Assembly: GCA_021613535.1 (NCBI GenBank)
Contig: CP075494.1
Coordinates: 4,712,001 to 4,776,000 of the forward strand
Length of the DNA stretch: 64,000 nucleotides
Source of the DNA: Adineta vaga
Lineage: Eukaryota > Rotifera
Reading direction: 5' to 3'
Shown piece after piece: positions 11,852 through 23,371 of the stretch. Under the pieces are notes generated by a model. That model was not told where the DNA came from. It saw only the letters and a list, made by a program, of their open reading frames with translations, and searched no databases. Every line of letters starts with the position of its first letter. Positions within the stretch are counted from its first letter, which is position 1. The position numbers were made by a program, and so were the translations under genes.

Positions 11852-13350
11852 CTAATTCGTTCTCAAATAACAGTTCACAAGTGACATTCCATTTGTACAT
11901 GTCACTGTCACTGCATTTCCATCTTCATATGTCCATCCCACTGGTGTCGAATGTCGATCCGATAATGTTCGAATACGACAAAACGAACTTCCATCACATT
12001 TCAACTCATAATCATATGCAACTGCACCTATATCACTTTCACCTGTTTCACGACATACACTTTCATTCACTCCACTTCGATAAAAGTTCGCCATACTACC
12101 ATTGCGATCATCCATACAGTTTCCCATTCCTAACAACATCCATGTCGATGCTGCACTCACTTGTTCACTACTTGTACTACCACCAGCAGCAGCAATAAAT
12201 AAATCTAATGCAGATGATGTTGTTGCTGAATCTCGAGATGGATCACAACTATTCGATGATGATGATGTTTTATTCCACAATAACCCAAACAAACCATCAG
12301 ATTCACATCGATCTGTTGTCCAAAGTGAGATGGCATTTTGTTGAATAAAGGATCGATACTTATCAATATGCAGTGGATCTTTGAGATATGGTATGAGATA
12401 GTTAAGATGACGAATAAAGATACCTTTGAATAGTTTTTGATCATTATCACAATTTGGTTCACATGGTTCTTTGAGTATTTGACCTGAGGGTGGATAGGTC
12501 AAATGTTGAATAGTTGCATCGGCAATGTTCTGAGCAATGTTCAACAGTGTGACATTGTTTGTTGCATTTGCTAACAATGCTAATCCTGATAAGATGACAC
12601 CTTGATTGTATGTCCATGTTGTTTGATTATTGTTGAGACATGTATCATCACTAGAATAAAATTGAAAAAAGTGTTTGATTTGCTGATAGAATAAAGATCA
12701 TACGTGAGTCCATCATTGATGAGATAGTTGTTATTGATCATGTGTGTTTGTTCGAACCATTGCCATTGTTTGACAGCCCAGTCGAGGTAATAGGTAGATG
12801 GTTTGTGAAGTAGTGATGCATAGGGATGAAGACGCATGGTACTTGTGAAGAAGAGTTCATTAGTAATAGCATTTTTATATGACTTATCTGGACACCAAAA
12901 AATACCTCCTCGACAAGTTGTAACATTCCATGCTTTGTTTACTACAATATCATATATATCTGCTGCGCGATTTAAATACTTTATGTTTGGATCTATGGAA
13001 TAGGCTTGTACCCAACCTAATAACCACCATTGATAATCATCAAAACAATCTCCACCAACGAACATATCCGTTTTGACATATGTTTGATTAAATACATATT
13101 TCAACGATGTATTTCGCAGATGTAAAAAATTAGCTAGTGATTCGAGAGTATTACCTGATTGCCAGGCTAATTCATTTTTCCATATACCAGATGACTCATT
13201 ATAATAACAAGCAACGAGTCTTGTTGCTGTTATTTCTGCCCAATTCAAAGCTTCATTCGTTGAAGAAGTACCATCTACAGTTTTTGTTATTTTTGACGTA
13301 TAAATAAAAGAGATCAGTATGAAAAACGAAGAAAGTGATCGGAACACCAT
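11852..13350 (-). CDS. Secreted GH76 alpha-1,6-mannanase, copy B
   Basis: Two exons on the minus strand (13350-12704 and 12650-11852) with a 53-nt phase-2 intron at the same place as copy A give 481 residues. Signal peptide about 1-25; the Asp pair lies in the segment CFDDYQWWLLGW. From about 11919 to 12748, intron included, the DNA matches copy A with only two differences that I can see, while the first two thirds of exon 1 differ at many codons (for example the KSYKNAITNELF neighbourhood). This points to recent conversion of the 3' part. Function as for copy A: hydrolysis of alpha-1,6-mannan outside the cell. Confidence 0.9.
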
Positions 13351-13910
13351 TACAGTTTAAAGAATAAGAACTCTTGTGTTGTTTGATGAAAGTCGCATAA
13401 TTCAGAGGCTCTACCTTCTCTTTACACAAAAAAACAGAGATAAGAAGAATGGTGAGATAACTTTCAAATTCATTATACCCTGTATCTGCACAGATATATT
13501 TATTGATGAAACATGTTTTTTCTTTTTCAAAGTAAATGACGAAAAAATAATATTTTGATTTATGTTTATGTAAAGAATATGACCATCGATATTTCATTAG
13601 TCTCGAAATAAATAAAAAATAAAAAGGTTGTCGATTCTTATATTTTTATTCTATACATCAATACAGTGATTTAACAAATCAAAAATAAATGGTTCTCTTC
13701 TACTGTGTATGCATTTATCTAGTCCGCTCCGCAATCAAAACAGTACGATCGATATTATGTTTTTTTCTCTTTCTCGTTCTGTTAGAGGGTATATACAGTC
13801 AAGCAAATACATGATAACATTTGCCACTGTATATTCACATACAGTCCATATATGAGATAGAAAAGTAACGTTAATACTTTTTTAGTATTGTCACCTATGT
13901 TAATCTTAGA
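13351..13910. promoter_or_regulatory. Divergent intergenic region
   Basis: This 560-bp gap lies between GH76 copy B (minus) and the dehydrogenase (plus) and must hold both promoters. It contains AT-rich and pyrimidine-rich runs and no convincing gene. I cannot point to a single TATA box. Confidence 0.3.
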
Positions 13911-14744
13911 ATGTCGATGAATAAAGAAAAACATTCAATTCTTGTCACTGGTGCTAATAGAGGCATTGGTTTCGTCGTAGTAAAAAAGCTTCTTGAAAAC
14001 TCATCGTCAAACAACACAACAATTCTTCTCGGTAGTCGTGATCTGAAACGTGGCCATGATGCATTGATACAGTTGAATTCTCCATCTAATGTTCATGTTC
14101 TTCAATTGGATACATCATCGCATGAAAGTATAATTCATGCCATCGATGAAATCAAACAAAATTATGGTGGTCATATAGATATTGTTATAAATAATGCAGC
14201 GATTTCAACAACAGAAATTAGTGTTCCTACTGCTCGTGAATTATTTGCAACGAATTATTATGGTATTAAAAAGTTAAATGAATATATTATTCCGCTTATG
14301 CAACCAAATGGTCGAATCATTAATGTTTCTAGTCGAGTTGGCTTGAATACATTACAAGAATCTTCTGAAGCTATTCAAGAGAAATTTACTTCTTCGACAT
14401 TAACTCAAGATCAACTTGATCAATTAGTTGAAGATTTCATTTCAGGCATAGAAACGAACAATCTGGAGAATCTTGGTTATAATTCCAAATCAAAGTTCTT
14501 TGTATATGGTGTTAGTAAAATGGCACTAAATACACTTACAAAAATTGAAGCACGTCAATGGTCCAATACAAAAAATTTACTTTTTCTCAGTGTTACACCT
14601 GGATTTTGTGCAACAGATATGACGAATCATGCTTCCGATGCTCGCTCAGCTGAAGCTGGTGCAGATTCTATTTTATACGTCGTTAATGCTCCTCAAAATG
14701 AATTACAAAATGGTGGATTTTATCGTGATGGACTACAATTGTAG
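13911..14744 (+). CDS. Short-chain dehydrogenase/reductase, carbonyl-reductase-like
   Basis: An intronless frame of 277 residues. The cofactor motif TGANRGIG is at 13-20, NNAA follows strand 4, the catalytic Ser is in INVSSRVG (about 140), and the Tyr-Lys pair is Y199-K203 in YGVSK. The arrangement with a long insert between the Ser and Tyr elements and the PGFCATDM segment after it is typical of monomeric carbonyl reductase-like SDRs that use NADPH to reduce carbonyls. No signal peptide, so cytosolic. The start is the first ATG, two codons before a second possible ATG. Confidence 0.85.
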   Translation: MSMNKEKHSILVTGANRGIGFVVVKKLLENSSSNNTTILLGSRDLKRGHDALIQLNSPSNVHVLQLDTSSHESIIHAIDEIKQNYGGHIDIVINNAAISTTEISVPTARELFATNYYGIKKLNEYIIPLMQPNGRIINVSSRVGLNTLQESSEAIQEKFTSSTLTQDQLDQLVEDFISGIETNNLENLGYNSKSKFFVYGVSKMALNTLTKIEARQWSNTKNLLFLSVTPGFCATDMTNHASDARSAEAGADSILYVVNAPQNELQNGGFYRDGLQL

Positions 14745-15155
14745 ACTAATGACAATATTTTTTCCATATTTTTTACCGACAAACATTGTTTTTATTGTAC
14801 GTTTGTATGATTCTCTTCCTTTTGATTCATGGTGAGAATGTATGTAATCTTACCGTTGTTTGTGCAATAACGATGAAAGAACGCTCGTTACAATTGTGTC
14901 CATGTTTCATATTTGTCCTTGAGATAAACAATGATTGTTTTTGTATTTTTTATGGTTTTAGCAAATTGTACAAATATAATAAACCTAGGTTGAGCCCTTT
15001 TGTACTCAAATATATCTTTTTTTTATCCTTCGTATAAGATCATTATTCTTCTCGTTTGTACTTATTCGAGGCCAGGTGTGAAAATCTTCTCGATAAATAT
15101 CAAGTACAAAAGATCCAAGTATAAATAAACTTTGGTTGTAGGTTTTTGGTTAATA
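14745..15155. other. Intergenic, no gene seen
   Basis: Region between the dehydrogenase stop and the ATG of the large fusion gene. No convincing frame, RNA or repeat. It should include the promoter of the fusion gene. Confidence 0.35.
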
Positions 15156-18100
15156 ATGGAGAAAAACGAGATTATCTGTCTGTTGGGTAATCATGGTTGT
15201 GGTAAATCAAATGTATCTCAATTGATCAATTCAAAGCAGGAAAATGGTAAGATCATTGCTATTGAAAATAATGACGAATTGGCGTCTCAATATGGTTTTG
15301 ATCCAAGTTCAATCACTAAATTGATATTTGAATATCCATTTGATGATGACAATTTCAAGAAAATCATCTTACCCGATCGAACATACAATAATCAACAAAT
15401 CTATTGGATTATTTTAGACTGTGACACTGAAATACTTCTGAAAAGAATTCCATTACGATCAAAACAAGATATTTGGCAAACACGAAAAGCATTACATTAT
15501 TATCAGCAACGTTATCGTCATTTGAGTGCTCATTTTGGTATACCATTTCTTGATACAACTCATTTGAATTCAGAACAAGTTGCTACTCAAATCCTTGATA
15601 TTATTCAAAAATATCCAAATTATTATCATTATTATCGTCAAATTGGTACACAAATTTTGACGTATGAAATAATTGAAAAAAATAATCTTGAAAATCATCT
15701 TTATCAGATTATTAAATCTGATTCAATTCCAGATTTACCTGAATATGTTGATGAATTTCCAATTATCGATCAACAAAAGTTATATACAAGATGGTATGTA
15801 ACTCATCATTCATTGGAAATCGATCACGAGAAGAATCTTCTTCGAATTGGAGTTTATAACTTATCAATTACAGGACCTATATTTAAACTTGTGATTGAAG
15901 GTGAATCAAAAAAGATCTATAAAGACATCAGTGGAAATCCAATAACAGAAAATTTAGCATTTATTGTATTGAAATCGACTATTTATTCCCATTCTAAGCA
16001 GATAACAGGAGAGATCAACACACTCGGATCCATTCGCGCATGTGGTTCTCAATTATTTTTGGAAATGATTTGGCGAAATGATTTAAAACATTCCTATCGT
16101 TCAATAAATTCCAATGGTATTATTATAAGTGATTTTGTTGATAAAATTTCTCCAATTGAAATTATTGTCAAACGATATTGTGAAGGAACCGATAAAAATT
16201 CATATTATGGAATTTTACAAAATGAAAATATCGTTTCATTGAATACCAATGAAGAATATCGATCTGGTCCTTATGTAAGATTTGATTGGAGGAATCCGAA
16301 TCATATTTCACCAACTACAAAGAGAGCATTGAGTGAAAATATATATTATTATATTTATGAACAATCAGTTGGTAAAGAAGAATTTTTCAAGAAAATTCTA
16401 TCAAATAAACAGTACGCAGTACCGGTAAGGAATGAATTGTCAAAAGATAGTTTTATCGATATGTTTTAGATGGGTGATAAAAATATCAGTGAAGATCTTC
16501 TAACTGATGTTATTGATATAAAACAAACAAGATTAGCAGTTTTAAAAATGTTTATGATCATTCAATCGTATTTTTCTCGTATTAATTTAATAATAAAAGA
16601 TGTTTGTTTTATGCTTGATGAAAATGGTGAACAATTCTGGAGTGAAATTAATCAAGATTGTATGAGAATTACAATGAAAGATGAGAATCAAACAAAATTT
16701 GATAAAGATATATGGCGTACAGGTGGAACATCATCATCTAAACAAATCTTACAGAAATGGAATGATTTTAATCAATTATTTCAAGAATATTTTCGAAAAA
16801 ATCGATTTCATCAAACAGAATTATTCAATTTTAATTCGTATTTCTATCAAGAAGAAATTTACCGATTATTAAGAGATAAAAATCTAACAATTCCAAAACA
16901 TTTACAACAGTTATGGTTAAATATTCAAGGTAAAACTCCTCGTCGAATTCTTGTGACTATGGATATGTTCAATGGACAACCAGTATTAGTCAAAAGTTCA
17001 CAAGTTTGTGAAATTCATAGTAATGGAGATTATCGACACGCAATAGAGAAACTTTCAATCTTTCCTGATATATTAATCGTTGATCTTGATGGTGCTTTTG
17101 GTGAGATCGATACAATGAATCGTCAAATTATTAAACAATTAGCTCAGAAATATTATGTTCATACAGGTGGTGGTTTACGATCGTTAACTGATCTTGAAGA
17201 AATGTTGAATTCAGGTATTCGTCGATGTGTAATGGCAAGTGGTGAAGATTCGCTGATTGAAAAGATGCCTAAAGATCGTTTGATTGTTGAAATTAGTATC
17301 AATGAACAAAATGAAGTACTTATTCATGGACGTCGAACAAATACACATGTGAATATCATGACGAGAATTCATCAATTGATTGCAATTGGTGTAAATGTCA
17401 TTAGTATTACTTTCGTTCAAACTGAAGGTCATTTATCGGGAATTCCTCGTCAACAAATACATGATTTGATTTTACAAATTCCACATGAAATGGAAAAAAT
17501 ATACATAGCTGGTGGAGTTAGTTCATTGGATGATTTGGATTATTTATGGTCATTTCCTCGTGTAATTCCAATACTTGGATCAGCGATATGGAAGAATAAA
17601 TTGACAATTGGAAATATTTATAATCGAATGATATACTTTGATGAAAATGGTCTTGTACCAGCGATTCTTCAAGATAGAAATGGATTAGTCAAAGGTTTAT
17701 GTTATATGAATGAAGAAGCAATCGATAAAACCTGTGAAAATCGAGTTTTATATCGATATTCAAGAAAATTACGACGCATAATTATGAAAGGTGAAACATC
17801 AGGTGATTTACAACAGATAATTCAACTTAGTCTCGATTGTGATTCTGATGCAATATTAGTTACTGTTGATTCACAGAAACCATTTTGTCACACAGGAAAT
17901 CATAGTTGTTTCGATATACAAACAAGTTCCAAATCTAATCTTGCTACTCTAGCTGATCATATTCAATCGCGAATGCTTACAAGTAGTTATACAGGAAAAA
18001 TACAACAGAATCCGTCATTAGCTTTAGTGAAAATCATGGAAGAATTTTGGGAAATTGTTGCTGCAAATCAAGATAATCAACTAGTAGAATGTAGTGATCT

Positions 18101-18887
18101 ACTTGTTCATTTGATAATGTATTTAAATGGAATAGGAGTATCGATTGAAGATGTTTATAATGAATTAAATCGACGAAGATGGATGGCAAGATGTTTGATG
18201 CCAACATTGATAGAAGAGAAATCAAAAGAAATTATCATTGGAATAACAAATTCTAAATATACGAATAAAACAGATGAATTTGCTGAAAAAGAATTAGGTA
18301 TACGAATCATTCGACAACCAGGTCGTAATCTTCATGTCAGTGGACAAATAGTTGATGGAGAAAAATTTTGTCAATATTTCGGTTCGGATACCAATTTTCA
18401 GTTTTCATTATTTCCAAGTAAACCAAAAGATATGAAATGGTTATTAGGAGCACAACGTGTAACACACATCATTACATTTGATACTATTATGAAGAATTAT
18501 CCGAAGATATATTCTCTTGTTCATGAAATAATTGATCCGACGATTTGTGTTGCATTTCTACGTCGACAAGGTGAAACTATTGAACCAGGAAAATGGACGA
18601 AGAAAAATAAAGCATTCATTGCTACTGAACATATCTGTCAAGTAACAAGATTTTTGGAAGAAAAAAATGTCAATCGAGAAACATATCATTTGGATAAAAT
18701 CACTGGATCATCAGAAGGATTTTTAGTCAATACAAAGAAATATTTATTGGCTGATGCAATTGTTGAAAGTGGAAGAACAGTGAAAGAAAATCAATTAGAA
18801 ATATGGAAAGTCATTGTACCAAGAGGAGAAATACACATTGGACTTTATGAATTTATCCATATGAAGAATATGAAGCAAGATGAATAG
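15156..18887 (+). CDS. Multidomain fusion: P-loop kinase-like + PurC + HisA + HisI + HisE + HisG
   Basis: I read one gene of two exons, 15156-16424 and 16470-18887, giving 1228 residues. The TAG at 16467-16469 would split the PurC domain, but it is the end of a 45-nt segment with donor GTAAGG and acceptor TTTTAG, so it is best taken as an intron. Domains: P-loop kinase-like about 1-165 (Walker A G11-S18, GNHGCGKS); SAICAR synthetase (PurC) about 225-500 (GESKKIY, SPIEIIVKRYCEGT, FWSEINQDCMRI); HisA isomerase about 582-808 (VDLDGAFG, TGGGLRS); HisI cyclohydrolase about 809-906 with three zinc-type Cys (LDCDSD...FCHTGNHSC); HisE pyrophosphohydrolase about 913-995; HisG ATP-phosphoribosyltransferase about 1008-1213 (TGSSEGF, LADAIVESG). 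That covers the first four histidine steps (G, E, I, A) plus a purine step whose product feeds AICAR. Animals lack this pathway, so transfer is likely. HisA active-site residues diverge from the bacterial consensus. If the TAG is not spliced, two proteins with a split PurC result. Confidence 0.8.
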
Positions 18888-19782
18888 ATTAGTAACAGAC
18901 AGAAAAAGAATTTTATTTATGCCTTTTTTTATCCATGTTTTCTAGCAACTTTGATGTATTATTCAAACAGGAAATTCATATTCGTATTCGTATTTTAAAG
19001 ACTTAGCTTTAAGTGATGAAACAATGAATCAAATCTTAAGGTTTCTTCACATTTCCTTTGATAATCAATCTTAGAAATAACAATTTAAGTTATTCCATTG
19101 AGAGGTTGTGTCCATCGTTGAAAATGATCGTATAAGATCAAAAATTTCGTTATTTCTATTAAATAGTGTCTGACTTGCTATTGTTATAACTAGTTCGATG
19201 TTAGAACATCAAATGACTGATAATTCTAGCAACATTATGTCAAAGTCTATATTCAAGTAACGATTGCTGATAACACATAAAATTGAAGAAGCATTGAAAG
19301 ACAGTGCACCAGCAAGTCATGATTGTCTTTACTTTGGGACAACTTTTATCAGCATCTCCTTTAGCAGATGAAAATACACAACAACTTTTAAGTAAACATG
19401 CATATGGCTAGAATCGACAGCTGATAATTAGGATTGAAATGGTCAAAGGTTTTGATGATGATGATACAATTCGTTGGACAATAGATGAGAAAGTTTCCAT
19501 TGCTATAATGCTCTGAAAAAGAATCTAAAATAATAACTTGATCTACTCTGAACAAAAACTACTATTCATTTAGTGTACGTTTTTTTATAGTGCTTTTTCT
19601 TATTCTGTAACTATATGTTGTCCATACAGATGACGTATAAGAGAACCACGTGTGTTTTTGTATATGCCGTGTTGCGAAAGGTTGTGCAATAGGTTATGAT
19701 AAGGAAAGAATATATATATATATATATTATTCTTACAAAACACATTACTTTGACGACATCGAGCGTATCAGCAGTTTATATT
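18888..19782. other. Intergenic, possibly a decayed coding relic
   Basis: No intact gene. Around 19300-19520 short open stretches with coding-like composition (for example DENTQQLLSKHAYG) are broken by stops and frame changes; I cannot name the family. Just before the next gene, 19709-19727 is a TA dinucleotide run, which may serve as a TATA region or be a simple repeat. Confidence 0.3.
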
Positions 19783-20838
19783 ATGGCTTGTACAGGAAAT
19801 AACACACTTGATGACAATAAATCTCCTACCGAAGTGGAAGTACTATTTGATGCCGTTGAAACAAATAATATAGCTGCTGTGGAGCGATTTACAAAAGATG
19901 AACTCAAACGTTTATGTCAAGTTCGTCATTTATTCGTTTCTGCATGGTCATCACCAGAAAAAGAAAAACAAACAGCTTATCAACGTGCTTGCCTTCTTGG
20001 TCGTACAAATATTGTCCAATGCATGTTAAATGCAGGTGTTCAAGTCGATCAAATTTATGCAGGTGGTAATTCAGGATACACAATGCGTGGCGCGTTTCTT
20101 TTTGCTTGTCAATCACGTTCCATGCCAACTATATTTGCACTACTCAATGCAGGTACACCCATCGAAGAATTAGGCTCATGTTCTCTCAGTCATGCTGACA
20201 TTTTTATACCTGGTGTTTCATTTCAAAACCTTTCAGCCTCTTGGGAAAATATCTATCCAATTCACTTTGCTATCGTTGATAATAATTTGGAATTATTACA
20301 AAAATTACTTACATCTCATACAAACAAGTTGCTTACAATTCATTGTTTTACTCCTTTGCATATCGCATGTCTTTTCAATCGATCAATCACCATGATTGAC
20401 CTATTACTTTCATATGGAAATGCAAATGAAGCAATCATAGCTAAAACAAGTAGTAATAAGTTTCCTGATCAGTTAGCTACTGATCAAATAATCATTGATT
20501 ATCTTCGACCTACACGTCTGTTGGCCTATGCAGAAATGGAGAAAAAACGTCAGCAAGATGAGGCGAATGATTTGAAGTTACTTGAAGAAGGAGTCAGCTT
20601 TCAAATATTTATTTTAACTCTAACTGGTAAAACATTGACAATGATTGTTAAAGGAGAAGACACTGTCGAGGTTTTAAAAGAGAAAATTGATGGCAAAGAA
20701 AATATTCCATCTGACCGTCAGCGAATTATCTATGCTGGAAAGGAACTTCAAAATGGCCGTACACTTTCTGACTATGATATTACTAAACATGTGAATCTCC
20801 ATCTTGTTATAAATTTAAATGGCGGATATACACATTGA
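19783..20838 (+). CDS. Ankyrin-repeat protein with C-terminal ubiquitin-like domain
   Basis: A single exon of 351 residues from the ATG at 19783 (an upstream in-frame ATG at 19696 would add a run of Tyr/Ile from the TA repeat and is unlikely). Ankyrin-type helices occupy about 60-250 ([50 protein letters not shown]). A charged helix precedes a ubiquitin fold at 273-351 that starts [12 protein letters not shown], keeps the KEKI and GRTLSDYDI segments, and ends LNGG plus three residues. The Gly-Gly at 347-348 with a short tail looks like a processable ubiquitin C-terminus. A role as an ankyrin-targeted ubiquitin-like protein is inferred. Confidence 0.8.
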   Translation: MACTGNNTLDDNKSPTEVEVLFDAVETNNIAAVERFTKDELKRLCQVRHLFVSAWSSPEKEKQTAYQRACLLGRTNIVQCMLNAGVQVDQIYAGGNSGYTMRGAFLFACQSRSMPTIFALLNAGTPIEELGSCSLSHADIFIPGVSFQNLSASWENIYPIHFAIVDNNLELLQKLLTSHTNKLLTIHCFTPLHIACLFNRSITMIDLLLSYGNANEAIIAKTSSNKFPDQLATDQIIIDYLRPTRLLAYAEMEKKRQQDEANDLKLLEEGVSFQIFILTLTGKTLTMIVKGEDTVEVLKEKIDGKENIPSDRQRIIYAGKELQNGRTLSDYDITKHVNLHLVINLNGGYTH

Positions 20839-20879
20839 GAATATTTTTTTTGTCATTATTTCATTCTAGATTAATTTTT

Positions 20880-21839
20880 ATGCAAGTGATGAACCAAAGC
20901 GTCGAAGATCTACCCGATGAATTATTCTTGTATATTTTCACTTTTCTCCAACCTAAAGATCTTTTTAATGGATGGTATAATTTAAATTATCGTATCAATA
21001 CAATTGTGTGTTCAACTCACATTCATATTACCATCAAAGATAATGATGATTTCAATGGTTTCCTGCCTTATTTCAAACACTTTTCTTCACAAATTACACA
21101 TCTGAAAGATGAACGTTTCTTTCCAAATCCTAAGATTGACCTATGTTCATTACCTAACATTCAATTTCTCTATTTAACGCAATGTTCAAACGAACAACTT
21201 CAAAATATTCATCCTAACAATCAGTCTTATTTAACTCATTGTTTTTTGTTATCAGCAACATGGCAATTCTATGAGAGAATTCTTTTTGGACAACCGCGTT
21301 TTCCTCATCTTATGTCAATTGGTTGCCCAAGAAGTGGTTCTATTTATCTACTAAATGTAACGCATGCTACGAATAAAATAATTCGTCGCCTTCACCTACA
21401 ATCAGCATCACCAGAAATTCTTTATAAATTTATTGAATATCTTCCGTGTATTACTTCATTGATAATTAATTATTTCTATGAAAATAATTCATCTTCTCCA
21501 ACATTATTTACAAATTCAAAGATTCATCGTTTAACTATTGTTCATCCATTATCATCTCAACTGTGTTTCGACCAGCTTCTCTCGTCAGTTGGATTTCCTG
21601 AACTCATTTATCTTCGTATAACATTCGGTATGTGCGACTTTCAAGAATTAGCTTGTATTCTGACAAAATTCTCGCGTTTAAAACATTTTATTCTTCAAGT
21701 GAATACATTCACTCCAGATTTCAATTTAAATGCTACTCGTCTTATAAGTTCTTGGTTTACATCATTGAATTATAAACGCTTTGTCAATAAATCGAAGGAT
21801 GAGCAAGCTGTTCTAATTAGCAACACCCAGATATATTGA
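20880..21839 (+). CDS. F-box protein
   Basis: One exon of 319 residues from the ATG at 20880. An N-terminal F-box (VEDLPDELFLYIFTFLQPKDL) is followed by leucine-rich segments (LPNIQFLYLTQCSNEQL, FSRLKHFILQVNTF) without known motifs. It probably recruits substrates to an SCF ubiquitin ligase. Only 41 bp separate it from the stop of the ankyrin-ubiquitin gene, and that gap is pyrimidine-rich and ends in TTCATTCTAG, a splice-acceptor-like site just before the ATG. This spacing would fit a trans-spliced operon; an ordinary own promoter is hard to place. Confidence 0.7.
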   Translation: MQVMNQSVEDLPDELFLYIFTFLQPKDLFNGWYNLNYRINTIVCSTHIHITIKDNDDFNGFLPYFKHFSSQITHLKDERFFPNPKIDLCSLPNIQFLYLTQCSNEQLQNIHPNNQSYLTHCFLLSATWQFYERILFGQPRFPHLMSIGCPRSGSIYLLNVTHATNKIIRRLHLQSASPEILYKFIEYLPCITSLIINYFYENNSSSPTLFTNSKIHRLTIVHPLSSQLCFDQLLSSVGFPELIYLRITFGMCDFQELACILTKFSRLKHFILQVNTFTPDFNLNATRLISSWFTSLNYKRFVNKSKDEQAVLISNTQIY

Positions 21840-21939
21840 TATTTACATTTTTTTATATCTCTATTTTCTAAGGAATAATTTGTTAAGATAATCATTTAAT
21901 CCTTTTCAATTAGTATGGTGTTGTGAAAATAAATTGATC

Positions 21940-22215
21940 TATTTCATTCGTTATACCTAGTAACATACTGATTAAAATTCCTTTCAATCCTTTTCAATAA
22001 GAATCTCTTTCATCATATGAACCAATTATCAATAAAACTATTTATATTAATTTAAAAAATCGAGGTTAAATTGATTTTTTTTAACAAAGAACAAAATATT
22101 AAAAACTTCTTTGTTTAGGTTAGACGACAACTAATAACCCATCATGAGTTAGGTGATTCTTGTATTTTACTTTAAACCGTCATTCACTTTATCTTTATAC
22201 TAAAACAAACATACA
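21940..22215 (-). repeat. Dispersed repeat copy 2 (inverted relative to copy 1)
   Basis: Reverse complement of the segments found at 9037-9300, in conserved order, with an extra 60 bp in the middle here. It again lies within a few hundred bases after an F-box gene. Ends were placed where similarity fades: the TTCGTTATACCTAGT block on the left and CTAAAACAAACATACAATAA on the right. Confidence 0.6.
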
Positions 22216-22402
22216 ATAATAGATGAGAATATCTTCATTATCTTTTTCGTACTAAAAGAATTCACTTGACTAAAAGCTATAAAATAAAAAAATAAACATA
22301 TTAAAAGAATATGATTTCTTACTTTCCAGGTCAAATGGACTCTATTCGAAATTATACCGATACTCCCCTTACCAAAAGGTTTTTTTACCCTTCTATCAAA
22401 TC

Positions 22403-23031
22403 GTGAATGCTTACAAGTAGTTATACAGGAAAAATACAACAGAATCCGTCATTAGCTTTAGTGAAAATCATGGAAGAATTTTGGGAAATTGTTGCTGCAT
22501 ATCAAGATAATCAACTAGTAGAATGTAGTGATCTACTTGTTCATTTGATAATGTATTTAAATGGAATAGGAATATCGATTGAAGATGTTTATAATGAATT
22601 AAATCGACGAAGATGGATGGCAAGATGTTTGATGCCAACATTGATAGAAGAGAAATCAAAAGAAATTATCATTGGAATTACAAATTCTACATATACCAAT
22701 AAAACAGATCAATTTGCTATAAAAACAATATTTCGGTTCGGATACCAATTTTCAGTTTTCATTATTTCCAAGTAAACCAAAAGATATGAAATGGTTATTA
22801 GGAGCACAACGTGTAACACACATCATTACATATGATTTCATCTGATCATCAGAAGGATTTTTAGTCAATACAAACAAATATTTATTGGTTGTTGCCACTG
22901 TTAAAAGTAGAAGAACAAAAAAAAGGATATCAATTAGTAATATGGAGAGTTAATGTAGCAAAAAGAAAGGAGAAATACATATTGGACTTTATGAATATAT
23001 TCATATGATAAATACTATGCAAAATGAATGA
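22403..23031 (+). pseudogene. Truncated HisE-HisG duplicate of the fusion gene
   Basis: The DNA closely matches about 17966-18887 of the fusion gene: the first 300 bp differ by only a few bases, covering HisE and the start of HisG. After the codon for TDQFA it changes frame, and at least two internal segments of HisG are missing (counterparts of about 18285-18380 and 18487-18705). The last 150 bp also carry stops and small indels. It begins inside HisE with no start codon, so it is a non-functional segmental duplicate. The 3' flank also resembles that of the parent, so it arose by DNA duplication, not retroposition. Confidence 0.85.
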
Positions 23032-23371
23032 AGAAATTGACAGAACGAAAAAGATTTTTATGTAAGTGAGTAATATATAAGAATAAATCATTTCGTTCTT
23101 CGTCATCGCATGTCGTATTGAATTACATAGCGTCTCAAAGAAAATACATTATTCACAAAAACTCATTTTTTGCTTTGAATTTACTTCTAATAAAACGTTT
23201 TCTTTTTACCGTTACCTTCTTTTTAAATAATAAAACTTCTATTTAGTGTCTCAAAGTGAATACATCTCGCTATATACCTCAGTCAACGATGAATAATACT
23301 CTTATTTATATAAGATAACAGGTATGCTGTATATCGAACACATTCATATTCATTATTTTCGTCGACAAAGA
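23032..23371. promoter_or_regulatory. Intergenic with TATA-like box before the VWA7 gene
   Basis: No gene is seen. A TATATAAG word at 23307-23314 lies about 60 bp before the ATG at 23372 and is a plausible core promoter. Confidence 0.35.

Noticed and set aside
16470-18887. Separate gene starting right after the TAG at 16469
   Set aside because: It would begin inside the PurC domain, with the other half in the upstream frame; a 45-nt intron explains both better.
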